Positions 8,976 through 17,195 of a stretch of DNA of 64,000 bases are shown piece by piece. Below the pieces are notes generated by a model. That model had not been told where the DNA came from. It made no database searches and saw only the letters and a list, made by a program, of their open reading frames with translations. Numbering within the stretch: the first letter of the stretch is position 1; each line of letters begins with the position of its first letter. Position numbers and translations under genes: made by a program. Source of the stretch: Microthrixaceae bacterium (GTDB lineage Bacteria > Actinomycetota > Acidimicrobiia > Acidimicrobiales > DATDAH01); contig JACJWK010000014.1 in NCBI GenBank assembly GCA_020637195.1, forward strand, positions 1-64,000, given 5' to 3'.

Positions 8976-9536
8976 ATGAGCGACCCCACCCAGCCGGGCG
9001 ATTCCGTCTTCGGCGACCCCTCGGGGCCTCCGACCCAGCCGGGGGGCGCGCCCACGGGGGCCACGCCGGGCGCCGACCCGACCCAGGTGGGCGGGGCGGC
9101 CACCCCGCCGGCGGGCACCGACGCGGTGCACTACGACGTGCCGGCCCAGCCCCCGCTGCCGCCCGACGGCGGCGCGCCCGGCGGCCCGGGCGGGCCGGGC
9201 GGCCCGTACGGCGGCGCCGGCGAGGAGGAGCCGCCCTGGTACCAGCGCACCTCGGTCATCGTCGCCATCGTGTTGGTCCTGGTGTTCCTGATCGCGATCG
9301 CGGTGGCGGTCGTGGCCGCGGGCGGGGGCGACGACGACAGCCCCAGCACGACCACGTCGTCGTCGACCTCGTCGACCACGTCGAGCTCGACCACGTCCTC
9401 GACCAGCACCACCGCGGCGCCGACCACCACCACGCAGGCGCCGACCACCACCACGCAGGCGCCGACCACCACCACCCAGGCGCCGACCACCACCACCTCG
9501 TCGACCACGACCACGTCGGTCGTGGTCACGCCGTAG
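8976..9536 (+). CDS. Single-pass membrane protein with mucin-like Thr/Ser tail
   Basis: About 186 residues in three parts: a Pro/Gly-rich N-terminal region (residues 1-88) with PTQPGG and GGPGGPGGPYGG runs, one hydrophobic helix (about 93-117), and a C-terminal tail of almost only Ser and Thr with a repeated QAPTTTT unit. The start is supported by GACAGGAG 8 bases upstream. The layout fits a surface stalk with the tail outside, where it may be glycosylated. That is inference; no enzymatic domain is visible. It converges with the MMPL transporter gene across a GC hairpin. Confidence 0.7.
   Translation: MSDPTQPGDSVFGDPSGPPTQPGGAPTGATPGADPTQVGGAATPPAGTDAVHYDVPAQPPLPPDGGAPGGPGGPGGPYGGAGEEEPPWYQRTSVIVAIVLVLVFLIAIAVAVVAAGGGDDDSPSTTTSSSTSSTTSSSTTSSTSTTAAPTTTTQAPTTTTQAPTTTTQAPTTTTSSTTTTSVVVTP
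9417..9500 (+). repeat. Four 21-base tandem repeats encoding APTTTTQ units
   Basis: Units at 9417-9437, 9438-9458, 9459-9479 and 9480-9500 begin GCGCCGACCACCACCAC. The first two are identical and the last two differ only at their ends. They are in frame inside the Thr-rich tail of the membrane protein, so copy-number change would alter tail length without breaking the frame. Confidence 0.9.
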
Positions 9537-9540
9537 CCGC

Positions 9541-9557
9541 CGCCCCCGCCGGGGGCG
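9541..9557. terminator. GC hairpin between convergent genes
   Basis: CGCCCCC and GGGGGCG form a 7-base stem with a GCC loop just after the stop of the mucin-like protein gene and before the end of the converging MMPL gene. There is no T-tract, as is common in high-GC actinomycetes. Confidence 0.45.
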
Positions 9558-9602
9558 ACGGCCGGGTGGCCGTGGGACGCGGGCAGGACGCCCGCGCCGG
9601 GG

Positions 9603-12092
9603 TCAGACCCGGGCGGGCGTGCCCTCCGGGTCGCCCGGCCGGGGCGGCGTCGGGATGTAGTCGGCGCCGATGCGCTCGGGGTGGACCAGGCCCTTCGACA
9701 CCCACGGGCGCTTGCGGCTGTCGGCCCAGACGAGCATCGGCGGCAGCACGATCAGCGCGCTGAGGAGCGCCACCACGACGTTCATGGCCACGACGATGCC
9801 GAAGTCGCGCAGGAGCGGGAGCGACGAGGTGGCGATCACCGCGAGGCCCGCCGCGGTGGTCATGGCCGACACGATGAAGGCGCGGCCGGTCCTCGCCGCG
9901 GCCACCCGCGAGGACTCGTCGGGGTCGAGCCCGCGCTCGCGCTCCTCGACGAAGCGCAGCAGGATCAGCGACGTGAACTCGGTGCAGGCCGCGATGACGA
10001 GCGGCCCGCCGAGGGCGGTCATCGGGCTGAGGCGGAGCGAGAAGGTCCAGGCCACCAGCGACGACGCGCCGACCGCGACCAGCACGGGGACGAGCGACAG
10101 CAGTGAGCGGACGATGCTGCGCAGCCGCACCGCGAGGAAGAGGAACACGAACGCCAGGGCGAGGTAGGTCAGCTCGACCCGGTTCGCCTCGAGGTTCTCG
10201 AGCAGGCCGACGCCGACCACGGCGAGGCCCGACGGGGTCGCGGTGACGCCCTCGGGCGGGTCGACCTGGTCGCGGATCTCGTTGACGACGACCGCTCGGT
10301 CCTCGAGCGAGCTGGGGCCGGTGCGGAAGATCAGGTTGAGGGCGCCGCCGTCGGGCGAGACCAGGGCCTGCTGGATGTCGGGGGGCGCGACCTCGTAGGC
10401 GGCCTGGACCTCCTCGCCGGTGGGCGGCACCGACGAGGCGCCCGGCACCACCAGCAGGTCGCTCACCGTGGCCACGATGCTCGACGACGTGAGCAGGTCC
10501 TGCGGGTACTCCTCGAGCTGCTGCTGGGTGAACTCGTGCATGAACTCGACGTTCTCGTCGCTGAAGACGTCGTCGCTCTGCACGTAGATCCCCAGCTCGC
10601 TCGACGAGCCGGTCTCCTCGTCGATCGTGTTGATGTCGCGGATGACCTGCGAGTCCTGGTTCACCCACTTGATCGGGTCGGCCTGGAGCGTGAGGTCGTC
10701 CTCGACCGCGAGCCCGCCGAAGAAGACCGCGATGCTGATGACGGCGAACGGGATGGCGCTCCACGCCGGGATCGAGCCCATCCAGACGACCAGGTGGGCG
10801 ATCCGACCCTCGCGAAAGTCGGTGCCCTTCGTGGGGGACTTGAACTCGCGGATGCCCAGCGCGGCGAGCGACATGATGATGCTGCCGACGCAGATGATGG
10901 CGATGCCGATGGCGAGCAGCAGGCCGAAGTCCCGGATCATCGGGACCTTGGCGAAGCGCAGGGCGAGGAACGCGAACACCGCGTCGAAGGTCACCACCAG
11001 CAGGGCGGGGCCGAGCTTGCGGGCCGTCTCCTGGATCGGGTGGCGCTGGTGGTCGATCACCACCTCCTCCTCCACCCGGGCGTGCATCTGGATCGCGTAG
11101 TCGATGCCGATGCCCATCATCACCGGGAGCCCGGCGATGGTGACGATGGTCAGCGGGATGCCGAGGTAGCCCGCGGTGCCGAAGGCCCACACGAGGCCGA
11201 CGGCGATGATGCCGAGCGGCAGCAGGCGCCAACGCACGTTGAAGAACAGGAGCAGGATCACCATCATGATCGCCGCCGCGATGGCGCCCAGGGTGAGGAT
11301 GCCGCCGGTCAGGTAGTCGTTGATGTCCTGGAGCAGCACGGGCGCGCCGGTGGTCACGACCGACGCGTTCTCGAACTCGAGGCCGCTCATGACCTCCTTG
11401 GTGACGTCGGCGCCGACCCCCTCCTCGTCGATCGAGGCGTTGCCCGGCAGGCGGGTGATGACCTGGGCGTGGGTCTCGTCGGGGAAGAACGACTGGAGGG
11501 CGAGGCGGATGCCCCCCTCGTTGTCGCGCAGGAGGAAGTCGACCCAGTCGGGGTTGTCGAGGTTGCGCTCGTCGGCCGGGATCGCGTTGAGCCGCTCGAG
11601 GGTGACAACCGCGTCGGCCTGGCGGGCGGCCCGGCCCTCCTCGCTCGGGTCGGCGGTCGTGGCCCGCAGCAGCGCCCCGCCGGCGATGCTCTGGGTCGGG
11701 TCGCCGGTCTCGCTGTCGACCAGCGCGGTGTTGAAGTCCATGACGTCGACCGGGGTGATGACGCTCTCGATCGAGTCGTCGGCGCGCAGCGCCTCGGCGG
11801 CGGCGTCGAACTGCGAGCGGTTCTCCTCGGCGAACAGCTCGTCGATCGTGTGGCCCTCGTCCATGGTGACCAGGGTGAGCATCGCCTGGCCCCCGAACAG
11901 GTCCTGGTAGGCGACGCTGTCGAGGTACACCTGGTCGGTCTGGTTGAGGTAGCTGTCCTGGCTGGTCTCGACCTTGAGCTGGGTGATGCCGTAGCCCAGC
12001 ACCAGCGTGACGATCAGCCCGATGAGCGAGACGAGGCCGGCGCGCCGACCCAGCTCCACTGCCAGCTTCGACCAGAACCGCTGCATCCGCAT
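9603..12092 (-). CDS. MMPL/RND-superfamily hydrophobe transporter
   Basis: About 829 residues in the two-fold RND layout: one N-terminal helix, a large extracytoplasmic domain, a helix bundle (about residues 245-430 with MMGIGIDYAIQMHARVEEE), a second helix near 460, a second extracytoplasmic domain and a C-terminal bundle containing LVIAACTEFTSLILLRFVEERERG. The two GI-x-Y and EF loops with flanking acidic residues match the MMPL/HAE3 proton-relay helices. ATG at 12092 is preferred because GGAAGG lies 8 bases upstream; GTG at 12134 would add 14 basic residues. Such proteins export or import lipids and other hydrophobic molecules. The adjacent acyl-CoA dehydrogenase and WS/DGAT genes fit a lipid context. 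Confidence 0.9.
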   Translation of the reverse strand: MRMQRFWSKLAVELGRRAGLVSLIGLIVTLVLGYGITQLKVETSQDSYLNQTDQVYLDSVAYQDLFGGQAMLTLVTMDEGHTIDELFAEENRSQFDAAAEALRADDSIESVITPVDVMDFNTALVDSETGDPTQSIAGGALLRATTADPSEEGRAARQADAVVTLERLNAIPADERNLDNPDWVDFLLRDNEGGIRLALQSFFPDETHAQVITRLPGNASIDEEGVGADVTKEVMSGLEFENASVVTTGAPVLLQDINDYLTGGILTLGAIAAAIMMVILLLFFNVRWRLLPLGIIAVGLVWAFGTAGYLGIPLTIVTIAGLPVMMGIGIDYAIQMHARVEEEVVIDHQRHPIQETARKLGPALLVVTFDAVFAFLALRFAKVPMIRDFGLLLAIGIAIICVGSIIMSLAALGIREFKSPTKGTDFREGRIAHLVVWMGSIPAWSAIPFAVISIAVFFGGLAVEDDLTLQADPIKWVNQDSQVIRDINTIDEETGSSSELGIYVQSDDVFSDENVEFMHEFTQQQLEEYPQDLLTSSSIVATVSDLLVVPGASSVPPTGEEVQAAYEVAPPDIQQALVSPDGGALNLIFRTGPSSLEDRAVVVNEIRDQVDPPEGVTATPSGLAVVGVGLLENLEANRVELTYLALAFVFLFLAVRLRSIVRSLLSLVPVLVAVGASSLVAWTFSLRLSPMTALGGPLVIAACTEFTSLILLRFVEERERGLDPDESSRVAAARTGRAFIVSAMTTAAGLAVIATSSLPLLRDFGIVVAMNVVVALLSALIVLPPMLVWADSRKRPWVSKGLVHPERIGADYIPTPPRPGDPEGTPARV

Positions 12093-12191
12093 GCGCCACG
12101 CCTTCCGTGCTCGTCCCCCGGTGCGACGGCGCACAGTAGCGGAGCGGTGCCCGGGGCGTTCACCGATCGTTCACGGACCTAGCATCCCGCC

Positions 12192-13355
12192 ATGGCAACC
12201 GATGAGTCCCTGGCGGACGAGCTGGTCGGCACGATCCGGGCCTGGGTGCGCAAAGACGTCGTGCCCGAGGCGTCCCGGCTCGAGCACGCCGACGAGTACC
12301 CGGCGGACATGGTGGCGCAGATGCGGGCCTTCGGGCTGTTCGGCGCGACGATCCCCGAGGAGCACGGCGGCCTGGACCTCGACGTCATGACCTACGCCCG
12401 CATCGTCGAGGAGCTCTCGTACGGGTGGATGACGCTGTCGGGCGTCCTCAACACCCACATGATCGCGTCGAACCTCATCAAGCGCTTCGGCACCGACGAG
12501 CAGCGGTCGCGGTGGTTGCCGCGGTTGGCGTCGGGCGAGGTGCGCGCCGCGTTCTCGCTGAGCGAGCCCGACGCCGGCAGCGACACGCAGGCGATGCGGG
12601 CCAAGGCCGTGCCCGACGGCGACGAGTACGTGGTCAACGGCACCAAGATGTGGGTCACCAACGGTGAGCGGGCCGGGATCGTGGCGTTGGCGGCCCGCAC
12701 CCCCGAGGGCATCACCTGCTTCATCGTGGAGAAGGAGCCCGGGGCCCGCTACGAGGGCATCGGGGTCAGCCGCCACATCGACAAGCTGGGCTACCGCGGC
12801 ATCGAGACCGTCGAGATGACCTACACCGACCACCGCGTGCCCGCCGCGAACGTCCTCGGCGGGCCCGACGGGCTCGGCCGGGGCCTGCACTTCATCCTCA
12901 GCTCGCTCGAGCTCGGCCGCATCAACATCGCCGCGCGCGCCGTCGGGGTGGGCCGGGCGGCCTTCGACGCCGCCTTCGCGTACGCGCAGGAGCGCGAGAC
13001 CTTCGGCGTCCCCATCGCCAAGCACCAGGCCATCCAGTTCAAGCTGGCCGACATGGCCACCAAGCTCGAGGCCTCGCGCCTGCTCGTGAGGAGCGCGGCC
13101 GAGAAGTTCGACCGGGGCGAGCGGGCCGACGTCGAGGCGGGCATGGCCAAGCTCTTCGCGTCCGAGTCGGCCTTCGAGATCGCGACCGAGGCGATGCGGG
13201 TGCACGGCGGCTACGGCTTCACCACCGAGTTCCCCGTCGAGCGCTACTACCGGGACGCGCCCCTCATGATCATCGGTGAGGGCACCAACGAGATCCAGCG
13301 GATCGTGATCGCCCGCGGCCTGCTGAAGCGGGCCGAGGAGGCAGCGCTCGGCTGA
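12192..13355 (+). CDS. Acyl-CoA dehydrogenase
   Basis: A 387-residue FAD-dependent enzyme of usual length. Visible blocks are FGLFGATIPEEHGGLDLD in the N-terminal helical domain, FSLSEPDAGSDTQAM in the central beta domain, TKMWVTNGERAG, and the C-terminal YYRDAPLMIIGEGTNEIQR. The glutamate of the GEGT turn (E363) is at the place of the catalytic base in short- and medium-chain enzymes. It introduces the 2,3 double bond of an acyl-CoA. A TAGCAT hexamer ends 6 bases before the ATG, so the transcript may be leaderless. It is convergent with the WS/DGAT gene. Confidence 0.95.
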   Translation: MATDESLADELVGTIRAWVRKDVVPEASRLEHADEYPADMVAQMRAFGLFGATIPEEHGGLDLDVMTYARIVEELSYGWMTLSGVLNTHMIASNLIKRFGTDEQRSRWLPRLASGEVRAAFSLSEPDAGSDTQAMRAKAVPDGDEYVVNGTKMWVTNGERAGIVALAARTPEGITCFIVEKEPGARYEGIGVSRHIDKLGYRGIETVEMTYTDHRVPAANVLGGPDGLGRGLHFILSSLELGRINIAARAVGVGRAAFDAAFAYAQERETFGVPIAKHQAIQFKLADMATKLEASRLLVRSAAEKFDRGERADVEAGMAKLFASESAFEIATEAMRVHGGYGFTTEFPVERYYRDAPLMIIGEGTNEIQRIVIARGLLKRAEEAALG

Positions 13356-13369
13356 CCGGTCGGGTCAGC
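13351..13369. terminator. Inverted repeat containing both stop codons of a convergent pair
   Basis: GCTGACC (13351-13357) and GGTCAGC (13363-13369) form a 7-base stem with a GGTCG loop. The left arm holds the TGA of the acyl-CoA dehydrogenase gene and the right arm holds the complementary stop of the WS/DGAT gene. It could act as a bidirectional terminator. Confidence 0.5.
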
Positions 13370-14765
13370 GACCGACGACGGCCTCGAACAGCTCGGCGAA
13401 GGCCGGCTCGACGCAGGCGGCGAGGTCCCAGACGTCGGGCACGAGCTCGTCGCAGACCATGAACCCGAAGTCGACCGAGTCGCGGTAGCTCATCACCGTG
13501 ACGTTGAGCCCGGCGCCCTCCATGACCGGGCCCATCGGGTACGCGGCCTGGAGCTCGGCACCCGCGAAGTAGAGCGGGAAGGGCGGGCCCGGGACGTTCG
13601 AGATGACCAGGTTGTGGATGGGTCGGTGGCGGTCGGCGAGGTGCATCGACGAGTACAGGCGGGCGGCGAGGGCGAACGTGTTGGGCGCCGCGAACTCGGT
13701 CCAGCCCTGGAGCATGTCGGCGCCGATGGCGTGGTGGTCCTCCTTGGCGCCCTTGGTGTTCTCGGAGATCACGGCCAGGCGGAGGGCGGGGTCGGAGATG
13801 TCCGACGCCAGCGAGGTGAACATCGCCGAGACGGAGTTGGCGCTGGGGCCGGAGCGCTCGTCCGGGCCGACCGCCACCGGGCACACCGCCAGCAGCGGCA
13901 GGGCCGGGAGCTCGTCCTTGGCCTCGAGGTAGCGCCGGAGGGTGCCCGAGCAGATCGCCAGCACCACGTCGTTCACCGTGGCGTCCGCGGCGTTCTTGAT
14001 GGCCTTGATGTCGGCGAGCGCGACCCGGCTGAAGGCCACGTTGCGCTTCGAGGAGATCGAGGCGTTGAAGGGCGTGGCGGGCGCGGTGAGCGGCAGCGCC
14101 CCCGACGGTCGGTCCTTGCTGTTGCGGGAGGCGACCAGCGACGCCGCCGAGGACACGGTCTTGCCGACGAGCGGCAGGATGTTGAAGCGCTGGCGCATCC
14201 GCGACGCGGCCGCGTGGAGCATGAGGTCGCGGTCCGACGGCACCTCCTCGGTGTCGATCGGGGTGGGGGCGTCCGGGCCGACGGCATCGGCCTCGAGGTC
14301 GAACAGGTGGACCATGAACTGGGCCCCGGCGCTGCCGTCGACCCCGCAGTGGTGCACCTTGGCGACGAGGGCCACGTTGCCCCCCTCGAGGCCCTCGACC
14401 ACCCACGCCTCCCACAGGGGCCGGGAGCGGTCGAGCGGCGTGCTGGCGATCTGGCCCGCCACCCGGCCGAGCTCGGCGGGCCCGCCGGGGGAGGGGGCAC
14501 CGATGCGGCGCACGTGGTAGTCGAGGTCGAACTCGGGGTCCTTGACCCAGAGCGGGTGGTTCAGCCGGAAGGGCACCTCGACCAGGCGCTGGTGGAACGG
14601 CGGGATCAGGTGCACCCGGTTCCCGATGAACTCCTTGACGCGCTCGAACGAGTAGCCCCCCGGCATGGTCGACGGGTCGAACACCGCCGTCATGGCCACG
14701 TGCATGTGCAACGTGGGGGTCTCGAGGTACAGGAAGGTGGCGTCGAGCCCGGACAGTCGTTGCAC
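13365..14765 (-). CDS. Wax ester synthase/diacylglycerol acyltransferase (WS/DGAT)
   Basis: A 466-residue member of the bacterial WS/DGAT family. The catalytic HHxxxDG motif is present as KVHHCGVDGS (H138, H139, D143, G144). N-terminal LSGLDATFLYLETP and the later NVPGPPFPLYFAGAEL and GLNVTVMSYRDSVDFGF blocks are also family hallmarks. It esterifies acyl-CoA to long-chain alcohols or diacylglycerol, making neutral storage lipids at the membrane. The start is GTG with TATTGT 6 bases upstream (14772-14777), suggesting a leaderless message. The esterase gene diverges from it across only 17 bases, pairing neutral lipid synthesis with a possible lipase. Confidence 0.95.
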   Translation of the reverse strand: MQRLSGLDATFLYLETPTLHMHVAMTAVFDPSTMPGGYSFERVKEFIGNRVHLIPPFHQRLVEVPFRLNHPLWVKDPEFDLDYHVRRIGAPSPGGPAELGRVAGQIASTPLDRSRPLWEAWVVEGLEGGNVALVAKVHHCGVDGSAGAQFMVHLFDLEADAVGPDAPTPIDTEEVPSDRDLMLHAAASRMRQRFNILPLVGKTVSSAASLVASRNSKDRPSGALPLTAPATPFNASISSKRNVAFSRVALADIKAIKNAADATVNDVVLAICSGTLRRYLEAKDELPALPLLAVCPVAVGPDERSGPSANSVSAMFTSLASDISDPALRLAVISENTKGAKEDHHAIGADMLQGWTEFAAPNTFALAARLYSSMHLADRHRPIHNLVISNVPGPPFPLYFAGAELQAAYPMGPVMEGAGLNVTVMSYRDSVDFGFMVCDELVPDVWDLAACVEPAFAELFEAVVGR

Positions 14766-14782
14766 GCTGGCACAATAGAGGC
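14766..14782. promoter_or_regulatory. 17-base divergent promoter spacer
   Basis: Only 17 bases separate the GTG of the WS/DGAT gene (minus strand) from the GTG of the esterase gene (plus strand). A TATTGT hexamer reads on the minus strand and CACAAT reads over the same bases on the plus strand. The two -10 elements overlap, so the genes may compete for polymerase. Confidence 0.45.
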
Positions 14783-16126
14783 GTGTCGTGGCTCTTTCTG
14801 CTCGTGAGCGCCGTGGGGTTCGCCTTCACGGTCAACGCCTTCCTCCCCACCAACAACCGGGTGTTCCTGGTCCCGTCGTTCTTCGCGTCGTGGATGACCA
14901 TCGAGCTGGCCGGCCACCACCTGGTCTGGCAGGCCGTCGCCACGGTCGTGTTCGTCCGCCTCGGCGCGCTCGACGCGTGGCCGGGCTGGGTCGGCCTCGC
15001 CCTCACCGCCCTGTCCTGGGTGGGCCTGTGGATCCTGTTGATCCGCGGGCGCCGGGCCGCGGTCACGATGCGCGAGGCGATGGAGGATCTGATCGAGGAC
15101 ACCGGAGCGGCGCCGCGGGTGCCGAAGCGGCACGTCTTCGTGCCCTTCCTGTTCCGGCGCCCCGAGGCCCGCAGGATCCGCAACGTCACCTACTCGCGGG
15201 CCGGCGGTCGCACCCTGAAGCTCGACGTCTACCTGCCCCGCGACGACGACGCCGCCACGCCCCGGATGCGGCCGGCGATCATGCAGATCCACGGAGGCGC
15301 GTGGGTGGTCGGTGACAAGCGCGAGCAGGGGATCCCGCTGCTCGGGCACCTGGCGGCGAACGGCTGGGTGGGCTTCAACGTCAACTACCGGCTCTCGCCG
15401 GCGGCCACCTTCCCCGAGCACCTGATCGACCTCAAGCGGGCGCTGGTGTGGATCCGCGAGCACGCCGACGAGTACGGCATCGATCCCGACTTCATCGCCG
15501 TCACCGGGGGGTCGGCGGGCGGCCACCTCACCGCGCTCATGGGCCTCACGGCGAACGACCCCGAGTACCAGCCCGGGTTCGAGGGCGCCGACACGTCCGT
15601 GCAGGCCGCCGTTCCGTTCTACGGCGTCTACGACTTCACCGACCGGCTGGCGTCGCAGACCAAGGGCTTCCTCGAGATGCTGATCCAGCCCTACGTCATG
15701 AAGGCGTACCTCGCGGACGAGCCCGAGAAGTTCGCCAAGGCGTCGCCCATCGACCGGGTCCGCGCCGACGCGCCGCCGTTCTTCGTCATCCACGGTGATC
15801 GCGACACCCTGGCGCCGCTGGCCGACGCCCGGCTCTTCGTGGAGCGCCTCCGGGCGGTGTCGACCCAGCCGGTGGTGTACGCCGAGCTGCGCGGGGCCCA
15901 GCACGCCTTCGACATCTTCGTGTCGCCGCGGACGGCACCGGTGATCGAGGGAGTCGAGCGCTTCCTCGACGGCGTGCACCGCGACTGGCTGCGCGGGCTC
16001 GAGGGCCAGGGCGAGGGCGCCGTGGCCGAGGGCACGATCGTCGCCGACGGCGGCGCCGGCGAGGCGCTCGTGGAGCCGCCGTCCGACGGTGAGTCCGCCG
16101 CCCGCGAGCCGGCGCACCGCAGCTAG
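14783..16126 (+). CDS. Membrane-anchored alpha/beta-hydrolase (HSL-type esterase/lipase)
   Basis: A 447-residue protein. Residues 1-95 carry two or three hydrophobic helices. The remainder is an alpha/beta-hydrolase of the hormone-sensitive-lipase group: oxyanion motif QIHGGAWVVG (about 170-179), nucleophile elbow TGGSAGGHL in place of the common GDSAGG, catalytic Asp in VIHGDRDTLAP, and His in GAQHAFDIF. The tail after residue 400 is Glu/Ala-rich and probably disordered. It likely hydrolyses short or medium acyl esters near the membrane. Divergence from the WS/DGAT gene suggests turnover of storage or membrane lipids, which is inference. Confidence 0.9.
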   Translation: MSWLFLLVSAVGFAFTVNAFLPTNNRVFLVPSFFASWMTIELAGHHLVWQAVATVVFVRLGALDAWPGWVGLALTALSWVGLWILLIRGRRAAVTMREAMEDLIEDTGAAPRVPKRHVFVPFLFRRPEARRIRNVTYSRAGGRTLKLDVYLPRDDDAATPRMRPAIMQIHGGAWVVGDKREQGIPLLGHLAANGWVGFNVNYRLSPAATFPEHLIDLKRALVWIREHADEYGIDPDFIAVTGGSAGGHLTALMGLTANDPEYQPGFEGADTSVQAAVPFYGVYDFTDRLASQTKGFLEMLIQPYVMKAYLADEPEKFAKASPIDRVRADAPPFFVIHGDRDTLAPLADARLFVERLRAVSTQPVVYAELRGAQHAFDIFVSPRTAPVIEGVERFLDGVHRDWLRGLEGQGEGAVAEGTIVADGGAGEALVEPPSDGESAAREPAHRS

Positions 16127-16156
16127 CGCGACAGCGCCCCCCCGCCGCCCCGGGGC

Positions 16157-16172
16157 GCCCCCCTCGACGAGG
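16157..16172. terminator. Short GC hairpin after the esterase gene
   Basis: CCCCTC-GAC-GAGGGG is a compact inverted repeat about 30 bases after the esterase stop. No T-tract follows. A transcription terminator is plausible. Confidence 0.35.
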
Positions 16173-16208
16173 GGTCACGGCGCCCCCGGATGCGGGATGC
16201 TCCCGGTG

Positions 16209-16236
16209 TTGCAGGCGTGTGACGATGCCTCAGGAT
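16209..16236 (+). promoter_or_regulatory. Candidate sigma-70 promoter (TTGCAG, 16 bases, CAGGAT)
   Basis: TTGCAG (16209-16214) and CAGGAT (16231-16236) are spaced by 16 bases upstream of a 91-codon gene with a strong ribosome site. Transcription starting near 16243 would give an untranslated leader of about 50 bases. Confidence 0.4.
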
Positions 16237-16238
16237 CC

Positions 16239-16266
16239 GTCTGCGCTCACCGATGGAAGGGCAGAC
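16239..16266 (+). promoter_or_regulatory. Hairpin in the 5' leader of the 91-residue protein gene
   Basis: GTCTGC (16239-16244) can pair with GCAGAC (16261-16266) around a 16-base loop, followed by GGAAGGAGG directly before the ATG at 16294. It may control translation. I do not recognise a known riboswitch class. Confidence 0.3.
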
Positions 16267-16293
16267 AGGGGACTCCGGGAAGGAGGTCGGGCC

Positions 16294-16569
16294 ATGCTGG
16301 CAGTGCGTTCGGAGGGGAGTGCGAAGCCGCACCGCAGCCGCTTCCTGCACGGCCCGGAGTGGGTCAGCCCCTACTCGGTGCGACGGGCGGCCCTGCGACG
16401 GGTGACCCGCAGCGAGCCCGGCGACTTCCGTCCCTCCCGGGGCGTGGTCCTGCTCGACGCCGACGGTCACGCCGCCGACGTCATCGACCTCGCCTCCCGT
16501 CGGGCGGACCGTGCGGCGAGGGCCGCCGGCTCGCTCGCCAACCACCCGTCGCGCTGGCAACCTGCCTAG
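16294..16569 (+). CDS. Small basic protein of unknown function
   Basis: About 91 residues, rich in Arg and Ser. The start at 16294 is chosen because GGAAGGAGG ends 7 bases upstream, one of the best ribosome sites in the window. An in-frame ATG lies upstream at 16225 but has none. The protein has a central VSPYSVRRAALRRVTRSEPGD segment and a DADGHAADVIDLASRR segment near the C-terminus. No known domain is recognised. The TetR-type regulator gene starts 29 bases downstream on the same strand but has its own TAGCCT hexamer. Confidence 0.55.
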   Translation: MLAVRSEGSAKPHRSRFLHGPEWVSPYSVRRAALRRVTRSEPGDFRPSRGVVLLDADGHAADVIDLASRRADRAARAAGSLANHPSRWQPA

Positions 16570-16598
16570 CGCGCACCCTGCGGCCTAGCCTCGCTCGG

Positions 16599-17195
16599 GT
16601 GACCACGGTCGAGCCCGGCAGCGCGCTCAGCAGGAGCCAGGCCGAGCGGCGGCGCCGGGTCATCGCCGCCGCCATCGCGCTCGGCGCCGCAGGCGGGTAC
16701 GACGCCGTCCAGATGCGGGATCTCTCGGCGCGGAGCGACGTCGCGCTCGGCACCATCTACCGGTACTACTCGTCGAAGGACCACGTGCTGGCGGAGGCGC
16801 TGGTCGAGTGGGTCGAGGACCTCGAGGGCCAGATCGCCCGGCGACCGCCCACCGGGGCCACCACGGCCGATCGCATGGTCGACATCCTGCGTCGGGCCAC
16901 CCGCACGATGGAGCGCCAGCCCCGGCTGAGCGAGGCGGTCATCACGGCGCTCGCTGCGTCCGACCCCAAGGTCATCGACTGCCAGCGGGTGGTGGGCTCG
17001 ACCATGGCCCGCATCCAGGACCGGGCCTTCTCCGACGACTTCGACCTCGACACCCGGGCCGGCATCGTCCGGGCCCTGGGGTGGATCTGGTACGCCGCGC
17101 TCGTCGGCTGGGTCAACGGCTGGTCGGGGATCGGCAAGGTCGGCGACGAGCTCGAGCTCGCCGCGCGGCTGCTGATCGAGCCGCACGAGGCCTAG
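16599..17195 (+). CDS. TetR-family regulator, KstR-like
   Basis: A 198-residue TetR regulator starting at GTG. The DNA-binding segment (about residues 17-65) contains GGYDAVQMRDLSARSDVALG and TIYRYYSSKDHVLAEAL, which closely resembles the helix-turn-helix of mycobacterial KstR, the repressor of cholesterol catabolism. The C-terminal ligand domain (TADRMVDILRRATRTMERQP, LGWIWYAALVGWVNG) also has the KstR-like layout. KstR responds to steroid-CoA thioesters and binds TnnAACnnGTTnnA; such a site occurs at 23065-23078. TAGCCT ends 7 bases before the start. Orthology to KstR itself is not proven, since actinomycetes carry several paralogues. Confidence 0.8.
   Translation: MTTVEPGSALSRSQAERRRRVIAAAIALGAAGGYDAVQMRDLSARSDVALGTIYRYYSSKDHVLAEALVEWVEDLEGQIARRPPTGATTADRMVDILRRATRTMERQPRLSEAVITALAASDPKVIDCQRVVGSTMARIQDRAFSDDFDLDTRAGIVRALGWIWYAALVGWVNGWSGIGKVGDELELAARLLIEPHEA

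Noticed and set aside
9131..9529. Val-rich minus-strand frame over the Thr repeats
   Set aside because: It is the mirror of ACC/GAC repeats and has no start signal.
16239..16266. Riboswitch call for the leader hairpin
   Set aside because: One 6-base stem is not enough for any known class. It is listed only as a leader hairpin.
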